Shown: one piece after another, positions 7,999 to 13,706 of the stretch | Layout: every line of letters starts with the position of its first letter | Position numbering within the stretch: the first letter of the stretch is position 1 | Source of the DNA: Megasphaera sp. AM44-1BH | GTDB lineage: Bacteria; Bacillota; Negativicutes; Veillonellales; Megasphaeraceae | Direction of reading: 5' to 3' | NCBI RefSeq assembly: GCF_003467125.1 | Contig: NZ_QSFA01000027.1 | Span: 1-25,482 of the forward strand | DNA: 25,482 nt | Translations under genes and position numbers: made by a program | Notes under the pieces: generated by a model | The model's database searches: none | Told to the model about the DNA's origin: nothing | The model's input: only the letters and a program-made list of their open reading frames with translations

Positions 7999-8027
7999 TT
8001 GACAGAACGGACGTTCGCCGATATAAT
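7999..8027 (+). promoter_or_regulatory. Perfect consensus promoter of the yneA-like gene
   Basis: TTGACA (7999-8004) and TATAAT (8022-8027) are both perfect and separated by the ideal 17 bases. Such a strong promoter needs tight repression, and the perfect LexA box lies inside the spacer. Expected transcription start is near 8034. Confidence 0.88.
8005..8016. promoter_or_regulatory. LexA box (perfect GAAC-N4-GTTC)
   Basis: GAACGGACGTTC matches the Gram-positive LexA consensus exactly and begins directly after the -35 hexamer of the yneA-like promoter, in the spacer. LexA bound here would exclude RNA polymerase. Confidence 0.85.
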
Positions 8028-8040
8028 AAAGCCATCAGAC

Positions 8041-8067
8041 AAACATGTGTTCTCAAAACATTTGTTC
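8041..8067. promoter_or_regulatory. Two further LexA-box-like sites in the yneA leader
   Basis: AAACATGTGTTC (8041-8052) and AAACATTTGTTC (8056-8067) each differ from GAACNNNNGTTC only at the first base. They lie 15 bases apart, start to start, just downstream of the expected transcription start, and could act as roadblock or cooperative sites. Confidence 0.5.
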
Positions 8068-8091
8068 TAATCGATTACGAGGTGACAGAGT

Positions 8092-8430
8092 ATGAAACGC
8101 ACGATGGCTATGAAAAGAAGAAGCAACTATACATGGATTATCCGGCTGATAGCGGCACTGGCCGTAGTCATCGCCGCATGTACCCAGATGGGGATGGTAT
8201 ATCATACAGACGAAACGTATATATCTGTCAAGATACACAGTGGGGATACGGTGTGGCAGATTGCGTCCGCCGCAGCCTCTCCCGGAACGGACGTCCGCGA
8301 TGTCGTCGATGAAATCATGGACATCAATCATATCCGCCATTCTGATGATATTTATCCAGGCCAGGTCCTGCAGGTGCCTGTCGAAAGCAGCCGGGCCGAT
8401 ACGGTAAAAGAAGTCCTCCATGGACAATAA
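8092..8430 (+). CDS. yneA: LysM-domain SOS cell-division inhibitor, YneA-like
   Basis: YneA in Bacillus is an SOS-induced membrane protein that delays division after DNA damage. This 112-residue protein has the same plan: a basic N-terminus, one hydrophobic segment (about residues 15-33) and an extracellular LysM domain (about residues 43-93, with SGDTVWQIA and the closing YPGQVLQVP) that would bind peptidoglycan. The context is also the same, divergent from lexA and behind a LexA-controlled promoter. The start is ATG 8092 with GAGGTGA at 8079-8085. An oddity is Ile-Ala-Ala-Cys at residues 27-30, which fits a lipobox, so a lipid anchor is an alternative to a transmembrane anchor. An arginine (18) lies inside the hydrophobic region. 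The assignment rests on architecture and context, not on close similarity. Confidence 0.8.
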   Translation: MKRTMAMKRRSNYTWIIRLIAALAVVIAACTQMGMVYHTDETYISVKIHSGDTVWQIASAAASPGTDVRDVVDEIMDINHIRHSDDIYPGQVLQVPVESSRADTVKEVLHGQ

Positions 8431-8441
8431 GGGGAGTAACG

Positions 8442-9431
8442 TTACTTTTTCCGGGCTATTTTCAGGATGGGGTTATCGATGAGGCGGTCAACTTCGTCGA
8501 TATATTTCCGGACGACTGCCGTAGACCGGTGCCGTGTCTGACGCATGATTTCCCGTTCTTCCACGTGTTCCATCGCAGCGGATGTGGCAAATCCGTGGCG
8601 CAGGCTGTGGGCACCGAATTCAGCCGGGTCCATTCCCATGAGACCCACGTATCGTTTGACGATGAGGGCGATGGTCTTGTCGGAGATACGGGCCTTACGG
8701 ATGTGATGGCCTTTTGTGAAACTGCGGAAGACCGGTCCCGTCGTAATTCCACTGAGGTCCAGCCAGTGCTGCAGTGCGCGGACGGCACAGAGGTCTTTAT
8801 CCTCGATATAGGGGATGGCGACGGTCTGCCCCTGGTCGAACTGGTCTGTCTTGGATTTGCGCAGCGTGATGAGAAGGCCAAGGCGGTTGAAGTTCAGGTC
8901 CTCTACATCCAGCCCGGCGATTTCGGAACGGCGCATGGCGCCATAAAAACCGACGAGGAGCACGGCCTTATCCCGGGCCTGCCGGAGCTCATCACCGTCG
9001 AGATAGCGGAGCATTTCCCGGATGTCATCGAACAGGATGGGTGCTTTTCCATGCTGCTGGGTTCCTTTCATGCGCTTGATGCCACGGACGGCGTCTTTTA
9101 CGATAGGGAAGCGGCAGGGGTTATCTTTGATGCCGGCAGCGGCGAAGTTTTCCGTCAGGGCAGAGATGCGGCGGGCAATCGTATTGGCCTTGGCGTTGTC
9201 TGCCAGGTCGTTGATATAATTGACAATCGTTTCCGGTGATGCCGGAAAGGCCGTTTCCTCATGATACTTGCACCAGTCACAGAAATCCTTCCAATCGGCC
9301 CGGTAGGCGTCAATCGTGTTGTCGGCCCGTGAAACATAGATACTCCGCCGGGCTTTGTCGGTTAATTTTTCGTTATTTGCCAGTACGTCGGCATTGCCGA
9401 GATAAAAATGGTCTACCGGTTCAGAAGCCAT
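8442..9431 (-). CDS. Tyrosine recombinase/integrase
   Basis: This 329-residue enzyme is a complete tyrosine site-specific recombinase. An N-terminal SAM-like DNA-binding domain (about residues 28-120) is followed by the catalytic domain with all expected residues: Arg167 (GAMRRSE), Lys194 (SKTDQ), His275 and Arg278 (HSLRHG), His301 (RHRS) and the nucleophile Tyr310. It resembles the stand-alone XerD/phage-integrase-like family with the RARDKAxLLVGFxGAxRRSE and IRRSKTDQ style motifs that is common in Proteobacteria, so transfer is possible, though no phage or plasmid genes adjoin. The start is ATG 9431 with AGGAGGG (9437-9443, minus). It converges on yneA with only eleven bases between stops. 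Its promoter mimics that of lexA. The target site is unknown. Confidence 0.9.
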   Translation of the reverse strand: MASEPVDHFYLGNADVLANNEKLTDKARRSIYVSRADNTIDAYRADWKDFCDWCKYHEETAFPASPETIVNYINDLADNAKANTIARRISALTENFAAAGIKDNPCRFPIVKDAVRGIKRMKGTQQHGKAPILFDDIREMLRYLDGDELRQARDKAVLLVGFYGAMRRSEIAGLDVEDLNFNRLGLLITLRKSKTDQFDQGQTVAIPYIEDKDLCAVRALQHWLDLSGITTGPVFRSFTKGHHIRKARISDKTIALIVKRYVGLMGMDPAEFGAHSLRHGFATSAAMEHVEEREIMRQTRHRSTAVVRKYIDEVDRLIDNPILKIARKK

Positions 9432-9483
9432 GACAACCCTCCTGGAATGATGTACATGTTATGTAATATACCCTATGTATCTT

Positions 9484-9522
9484 ATTGTATCATATAAAAA
9501 GATAAATACCAAACATTTGTAT
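9484..9522 (-). promoter_or_regulatory. Recombinase promoter with LexA-box-like core
   Basis: On the minus strand TTGGTA (plus 9507-9512) and TACAAT (9484-9489) are separated by 17 bases. AAACATTTGTAT (9511-9522) overlaps the -35 by two bases. Its 10-base core AAACATTTGT is identical to the core of the lexA operator and sits at the same offset from the -35. The second half-site is degraded (GTAT in place of GTTC). Confidence 0.5.
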
Positions 9523-9642
9523 CATTCTGCCTGAATACACGGGAAAACGCCTCCTTTATGGACTAGGCTCAGCCTCCCGAATAGGGTACAATAAAAACAG
9601 AGGCAAACTATAGATTCCATAGGAAAAAGGAGGAGCTCTGTC

Positions 9643-10185
9643 ATGAGAAAAAAAGTCCTTATTATTTCATCGAGCCTGCGCAATCGCAGTAATTCCGAAA
9701 TTCTGGCACGGGAAGCAGCACGGGGCGTCAAGGCCGCAGGCAATGAAGTCAAATACGTCAGTTTGAAGGATAAGGAAATCCGCTACTGTCTGGGGTGCAT
9801 GAACTGTATCAAATCGGAACAATGCGTGCAGAAAGACGACGTGGCACCAATCCTGACCGACATGAAAGAAGCCGATGCTATCATTTTCGTATCGCCTATC
9901 TATTACTATTCTATAAGCGGACAGCTGAAGACCCTTCTGGATAGGACGCTACCATTTTACGGGCGGCCTTATTTGTTTCGGGATATCTATCTCATTACCG
10001 TTTCTGCCGATACGGCGGAGGATACGGCGAAACGGGCCATCGTGACGCTGGGAGGGTGGATTGACTGTTTCGATAAGGCACGGTTTGCCGGCGGCTTCAA
10101 CGCAGGAGGCCTCAACGATGCCAACGCCATAAAGGAGCATAGCGAATGGCTGCCCAGAGCCTTCGAGCTGGGAAAACAGATTTGA
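9643..10185 (+). CDS. Iron-sulfur flavoprotein-like NAD(P)H/FMN reductase family protein
   Basis: A 180-residue flavodoxin-fold protein of the NADPH-dependent FMN reductase family. The N-terminal strand and phosphate loop for FMN is ISSSLRNRSNSE (about residues 8-19), and SPIYYYSISGQLKTLLDR (about residues 86-103) is the second flavin-binding loop. Cysteines 49, 52, 55 and 61 form CX2CX2CX5C, the compact motif that holds a [4Fe-4S] cluster in iron-sulfur flavoproteins such as the archaeal ISF. The substrate is unknown; the family moves electrons in redox or oxidative-stress roles. The start is ATG 9643 with AAAGGAGGAG at 9626-9634. It is divergent from the recombinase, with a possible TACAAT -10 at 9587-9592 but no convincing -35. 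Confidence 0.8.
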   Translation: MRKKVLIISSSLRNRSNSEILAREAARGVKAAGNEVKYVSLKDKEIRYCLGCMNCIKSEQCVQKDDVAPILTDMKEADAIIFVSPIYYYSISGQLKTLLDRTLPFYGRPYLFRDIYLITVSADTAEDTAKRAIVTLGGWIDCFDKARFAGGFNAGGLNDANAIKEHSEWLPRAFELGKQI

Positions 10186-10209
10186 AGCCTATCAGGCTGT
10201 CGTGGCCTA

Positions 10210-10245
10210 TTGCGCTGGAGCTGGTAGTTGCCGTATAATATACGG
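10210..10245 (+). promoter_or_regulatory. Candidate mltG promoter with a palindromic -10
   Basis: TTGCGC (10210-10215), 18 bases, then TATAAT (10234-10239). The -10 lies inside a perfect palindrome, CCGTATA-A-TATACGG (10231-10245). The ATG at 10246 would then be at about +1. A regulator binding the palindrome would cover the promoter. Confidence 0.45.
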
Positions 10246-11334
10246 ATGGACAAGAAAAAAATAGAAGAAACAATTGAACATATGAAACAGGAAGTTGTAC
10301 GCGATACCCGGGACCTTCGCCAGCCGGCAGGCCGGAACCGCAGACGGTTCTGGGGCATAGCTGCCGCTTTAGGGCTGCTTATAGCTGGTGCCGCCGGCGC
10401 AGCGTCGTATTACCTTCCGAATTATTTCCTTTCGGAAACGGAAGCGTACGTCCATGTCCGGGAACAGATGACGGCAACCGATATAGCCGACCAGCTCTAT
10501 GATGACGGTCTCATCATCAATCCCGGCTGGTTCCGCCTCGTAGCCCGCGTCACCGGTCAGGCCGATGAGCTCAAGCAGGGCGAGTATACCATCCGCTCCG
10601 ACATGAGCCTCCAGCAGATTCTGGCAAAATTAAAAAGCGGCAAATCGGAAGCGGCCCGACTGGTCGTTCCCGAAGGCTATACGGTGCGTCAGACGGCCCA
10701 GGCTCTGGATAAGCTGGGTATCGTAAAGGAAGAGGATTTCCTTCGAGCAGCTAACGACACAAGCCTATTGTATCCGTATATGAAAGGAAACCGGAAAGTA
10801 ACCTTTGTGACGGAAGGCTTCCTTTTTCCTGATACGTACCTTATAGGAAAGGATGCAACAGCAGAGGATGTGGTCACCATGATGCTGAAAAATTTTGACC
10901 GTCACCTGACAGACGGCATACGCCAGCAGATAGGGGAACGCAATATGTCTATCTACCAGTTCGTCACCCTTGCATCGCTCATTGAAAAGGAAGCGAAATA
11001 TGCAGAGGACCGGCCGCTTATCGCGTCGGTGTTCCTGAACCGCCTGTCGCGGCACATGAAGCTTCAGTCTGATGCCAGCATTTCCTATGCCATGGGTACC
11101 CATAAAGCAGCATACAGTATCAGTGAAACGGAATATGACTCTCCCTATAATACGTACCGCTATGAAGGCCTGCCACCGGGACCCATTGCCAATCCGGGCA
11201 TGGACTGCATGAAAGCCATCATTGATGCGCCCAATACATCATACCTCTATTTTGTTGCCGACAAAGACGGCCATAACTATTTTGCCACGACCTATGAAAA
11301 TCATATGAAGAATGTAAAGGAATATATGCCATGA
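10246..11334 (+). CDS. mltG: Endolytic murein transglycosylase MltG
   Basis: MltG (YceG family) cuts nascent glycan strands at the membrane and sets their length. This 362-residue protein has a charged cytoplasmic N-terminus, one membrane segment (about residues 37-57, rich in Ala, Gly and Leu), a LysM-like region around VHVREQMTATDIADQLYDDGLI, and the YceG catalytic domain with the glutamate in SLIEKEAK (about residue 247) followed by ADRPLIASVFLNRL and YNTYRYEGLPPGPIANPG. The start is uncertain. ATG 10246 has no ribosome binding site, while an in-frame TTG at 10228 has GGAG at 10217-10220, seven bases upstream, and would add six residues. The stop overlaps the next start (ATGA, 11331-11334). 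The order mltG-trmR-U32 is conserved with Bacillus yrrL-yrrM-yrrN/O. Confidence 0.92.
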   Translation: MDKKKIEETIEHMKQEVVRDTRDLRQPAGRNRRRFWGIAAALGLLIAGAAGAASYYLPNYFLSETEAYVHVREQMTATDIADQLYDDGLIINPGWFRLVARVTGQADELKQGEYTIRSDMSLQQILAKLKSGKSEAARLVVPEGYTVRQTAQALDKLGIVKEEDFLRAANDTSLLYPYMKGNRKVTFVTEGFLFPDTYLIGKDATAEDVVTMMLKNFDRHLTDGIRQQIGERNMSIYQFVTLASLIEKEAKYAEDRPLIASVFLNRLSRHMKLQSDASISYAMGTHKAAYSISETEYDSPYNTYRYEGLPPGPIANPGMDCMKAIIDAPNTSYLYFVADKDGHNYFATTYENHMKNVKEYMP

Positions 11335-11921
11335 CGGACCTTCTGGAAGAGATACGCAGCCAGGCCGCGCGGGAGCAGCTGCCCATCCTGCGAGATGCAG
11401 AACTGCCGGTGATGACGCGGATCCTCAGGCAGGCACGGCCGGAACGGCTGCTGGAAGTCGGTACCTGCATTGGCTATTCCGCCCTGATTATGGCGCCCTT
11501 TCTGAAAGAGGAGGGGACACTGACGACAATCGAACTGGATGAAGGAAGATACCGGGCAGCCCATGGGTATTTTGTCCGGTCTCCTTACGGCAGAGCCATT
11601 ACCTCCCTTCAGGGAGATGCGGCACAGTGGCTGTCCCGCCTGCAAGGGCCCTGGGATTTCGTGTTCCTCGACGGTCCCAAAGGACAGTATGTGCACTATC
11701 TGCAGCTGTTGATGCCACGTCTTTCGCCGGGTGCACTCATCGTAGCAGATAATCTTCGCTATCACGATATGATTTATATACAGGGGAAGCTACCTCACAA
11801 GCACCGGACGGCTGTGACGCGGCTGCGTCAGTTTCTCTCGCTCATCGACGATACCCGATATTTTGACTCCGTGTTTTTTGAAAATGGGGACGGCCTGACC
11901 GTGTCCCGTTGGAAAGGATAA
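11331..11921 (+). CDS. trmR: SAM-dependent O-methyltransferase, TrmR-like (tRNA wobble uridine)
   Basis: A 196-residue class I methyltransferase of the COMT-like O-methyltransferase family. It has the SAM-binding motif LLEVGTCIGYSA (residues 40-51), the acidic TIELDE segment, and the DFVFLDGPKGQY and ADNLRYHD segments that bind metal and substrate in this family. In Bacillus, TrmR (YrrM) methylates 5-hydroxyuridine at tRNA position 34 to 5-methoxyuridine. Here it sits between mltG and a U32 gene, as in Bacillus, which is the main reason for the assignment. ATG 11331 overlaps the mltG stop by ATGA, so coupling is likely. Near the end, GAAAGGATAA occurs twice in tandem (11912-11931), spanning the stop and supplying the next ribosome binding site. 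A small-molecule methyltransferase is the alternative. Confidence 0.8.
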   Translation: MTDLLEEIRSQAAREQLPILRDAELPVMTRILRQARPERLLEVGTCIGYSALIMAPFLKEEGTLTTIELDEGRYRAAHGYFVRSPYGRAITSLQGDAAQWLSRLQGPWDFVFLDGPKGQYVHYLQLLMPRLSPGALIVADNLRYHDMIYIQGKLPHKHRTAVTRLRQFLSLIDDTRYFDSVFFENGDGLTVSRWKG

Positions 11922-11933
11922 GAAAGGATAAGT

Positions 11934-13169
11934 ATGCAAAAGATGGAATTGCTGGCCCCGGCTGGCAATATGGATAAAATGAAGATGGCATTTCTCTATG
12001 GTGCCGATGCGGTATATCTCGGCGGAAAGTTATTTGGCCTCCGTGCCTTCAGTGATAACTTCTCTGAAGACGAGCTGAAAGAAGCCGTTGCCTATGCTCA
12101 TGAACGGGGAAAGAAAATCCACGTGACAGTCAATATTTTTCCACATAACGACGACCTGACGACATTGCCGGAGTATCTACGCTTTTTGCGGGATATTGGC
12201 GTAGACGCCCTGCTTATTGCCGACCCGGGGATTTTCAGTCTGGCCCGCAAGCTTGTGCCGGAGCTGCCCATCCACGTTTCGACCCAGGCCAATACGACGA
12301 ACTGGGCCAGTGTCCAGTTCTGGCATGACCTCGGCGCCAGCCGCGTCGTCATGGCCCGGGAAGTGAGCCTTGCCGATGTCAAAGAAATCCATCGCCGTGT
12401 CCCCATCGAACTGGAAGGGTTCGTCCACGGCGCCATGTGCATTTCCTATTCCGGACGCTGCCTGTTGAGCAATTACTTCACCCAGAACCGCGATTCCAAC
12501 CGGGGGCAGTGCGTCCAATGCTGCCGCTTCAAATACAACATCGTGGAAGAAAAGCGGCCGGGACAGTATTTCCCTGTCGTAGAAGATGAACGGGGGACGT
12601 ATATCTTCAATTCCAAGGACCTGTGCCTGCTGCCGTACCTGCCGGATTTGTATGATGCCGGCCTGTGCAGCCTCAAAATCGAAGGGCGCATGAAGAGTGT
12701 CCATTACGTGGCCACCGTCGTCAAGGTATACCGCCAGGCTATCGATGCCTATGAACGGGAACCGGAACATTTCCATGTTCGGCCTGAATGGCTGCAGGAA
12801 CTGGAAAAGATTTCCCACCGGCCCTATACGCGGGGCTTCTCTGTGTCCCGCCCGACCGAAGCCGATCAGGTATACAGCCATTCCAGCAATACCCAGACCC
12901 ACGAATTCATCGGTCTCGTCCGTTCTTATGATCGGGAAAAGCACATCGCCTGGATTGAACAGCGGAACCATTTCAAGACCGGCCAGACCGTGGAATTCCT
13001 TCAGCCTAAAGGAAAGCTGGTCACCCTTACGCTTCCTCCTATGACCGATGGCGATGGCAATCCCATTACTGCGGCTCCACATGCCCAGCAGCTTATAGGT
13101 ATTCCCTGCGATACGCCCCTGGAAGAGTACAGCATGATGCGCCGTGAGGTGATCCATCATGATGCTTGA
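11934..13169 (+). CDS. trhP: U32 family protein, TrhP-like (tRNA 5-hydroxyuridine synthesis)
   Basis: A 411-residue U32 family member, close in length to Bacillus YrrO. The family was named peptidase, but TrhP-type members take part in hydroxylating tRNA U34, and related UbiU/V proteins hold an iron-sulfur cluster. Seen here are ELLAPAGNMDKMKMAFLYGADAVY at the N-terminus, the TIM-barrel segments HVSTQANTTNWAS and EGFVHGAMCISYSGRCLLSNY, and cysteines 169, 176, 193, 196 and 197, which include the family cluster positions (GQC..CCR). SLKIEGRMKSVHYVATVV marks the end of the barrel, and a C-terminal beta domain follows. The start is ATG 11934 with AAAGG upstream. Bacillus has two such genes; only one is seen here. 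Adjacent TrmR-like methyltransferase supports a shared pathway. The end overlaps the next gene by eleven bases. Confidence 0.85.
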   Translation: MQKMELLAPAGNMDKMKMAFLYGADAVYLGGKLFGLRAFSDNFSEDELKEAVAYAHERGKKIHVTVNIFPHNDDLTTLPEYLRFLRDIGVDALLIADPGIFSLARKLVPELPIHVSTQANTTNWASVQFWHDLGASRVVMAREVSLADVKEIHRRVPIELEGFVHGAMCISYSGRCLLSNYFTQNRDSNRGQCVQCCRFKYNIVEEKRPGQYFPVVEDERGTYIFNSKDLCLLPYLPDLYDAGLCSLKIEGRMKSVHYVATVVKVYRQAIDAYEREPEHFHVRPEWLQELEKISHRPYTRGFSVSRPTEADQVYSHSSNTQTHEFIGLVRSYDREKHIAWIEQRNHFKTGQTVEFLQPKGKLVTLTLPPMTDGDGNPITAAPHAQQLIGIPCDTPLEEYSMMRREVIHHDA

Positions 13170-13410
13170 TGCCGACTGGGTGTATTTCAAGATCGACCCA
13201 GGCAATATGACCTTCGTCACCCGAATCATGGAAGGCTTTGAATACGTCGGCGTCGTCACGGCCCTCGATGGGAAAAAAGGCATCGGCTTCGTGCGTACCA
13301 CTGCCGATACGGCTGACGCGGCACGGCGTATCCTTCTGGCCCTGCCCTTTATGGTGACTCTTCTGACGAGGGAAGAAGCCCTGAAAGAAACAGAAAAACA
13401 GAATAAATAG
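13159..13410 (+). CDS. DUF4911-like small protein
   Basis: An 83-residue protein that resembles DUF4911, a small family of unknown function often found next to U32 genes in Negativicutes and Clostridia. It shows the pattern YFKIDPGNMTFVTRIMEG near the N-terminus and VRTTADTADAARRILLALP later, an alpha/beta mix of the ACT-like kind, with no cysteines and no membrane segment. It begins inside the end of the U32 gene (ATG 13159, followed by a second ATG; GAGGTGAT at 13145-13152), so the two are likely translated together. The tight link suggests a helper or regulatory role in the U32 reaction, which is inference. Confidence 0.75.
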   Translation: MMLDADWVYFKIDPGNMTFVTRIMEGFEYVGVVTALDGKKGIGFVRTTADTADAARRILLALPFMVTLLTREEALKETEKQNK

Positions 13411-13441
13411 GCGGCCTGTTCCATGGGAGCTGTCATTGCAG

Positions 13442-13486
13442 ACACACCTTTCATCATTGTCAACTACCAGATGAAGGTGTGTTTTT
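13442..13486 (+). terminator. Intrinsic terminator after the mltG-trmR-trhP cluster
   Basis: The arm at 13442-13455 pairs with 13470-13482 (13 base pairs with one bulged T) around a 14-base loop and runs into T5 at 13482-13486. It separates this cluster from the glycogen operon. Confidence 0.85.
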
Positions 13487-13548
13487 GTGTGGTATTCTAC
13501 ATTTAGTACGTTTTTCGTGAATTTTCCGTAAATAAGGATAACAAACCC

Positions 13549-13577
13549 TTAAAAAAATATTTTAAGTAGTGTATAAT
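13549..13577 (+). promoter_or_regulatory. Candidate promoter of the glycogen operon
   Basis: TATAAT at 13572-13577 is perfect; TTAAAA at 13549-13554 is a fair -35, at 17 bases. The stretch 13487-13571 is AT-rich. Expected start near 13584 leaves a leader of about 120 bases before glgC. Confidence 0.6.
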
Positions 13578-13635
13578 ATTTGCATACAAGGATTTTGTTA
13601 ATCTGCCAAAGTCTAGATAGGAAGACAAATAGGGG

Positions 13636-13702
13636 AAAGACTGCCCGGATACGATGGGAGCAGACCGGTATCGGAGCAGCTGTTTCCTGCGCGAGGAGGA
13701 AA
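13636..13702 (+). promoter_or_regulatory. Structured glgC leader with alternative pairings (unknown class)
   Basis: CTGC at 13641-13644 can pair with either of two GGAGCAG copies. With 13660-13663 it makes a short stem (CTGCCC with GGG-A-GCAG). With 13676-13679 it makes a 12-position helix (13641-13652 with 13668-13679, ten pairs and two mismatches). Next to the start codon, TTTCCT (13683-13688) pairs with AGGAAA (13697-13702), covering part of the GAGGAGG ribosome binding site. I know no riboswitch class that fits. Folding is by eye only. Confidence 0.35.
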
Positions 13703-13706
13703 TCGT

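Noticed and set aside
8432..8450. AGTAACGTTACT palindrome plus T5 between the convergent yneA and recombinase genes
   Set aside because: A 6-base-pair palindrome with no real loop is too weak to call a terminator, and it overlaps the recombinase stop codon.
7962..9522. AAACATTTGT copies at 7962, 8056 and 9511 as attachment-site cores of an integrated element
   Set aside because: The copies coincide with promoter -35 elements and with LexA-box form, and yneA plus a recombinase alone do not make a typical element. The LexA reading explains more, though att function is not excluded.
9565..9592. Small palindrome and TACAAT upstream of the flavoprotein gene as a promoter/operator
   Set aside because: The -10 is plausible, but the hexamer 17 bases upstream (TAGGCT) does not resemble a -35; noted only in the gene entry.
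10186..10198. AGCCT-ATC-AGGCT hairpin after the flavoprotein gene
   Set aside because: Five base pairs and no T tract; not convincing as a terminator.
12177..13463. A 428-residue minus-strand open frame opposite the U32 and DUF4911-like genes
   Set aside because: It runs across two well-supported genes and begins inside the terminator hairpin; no motif.
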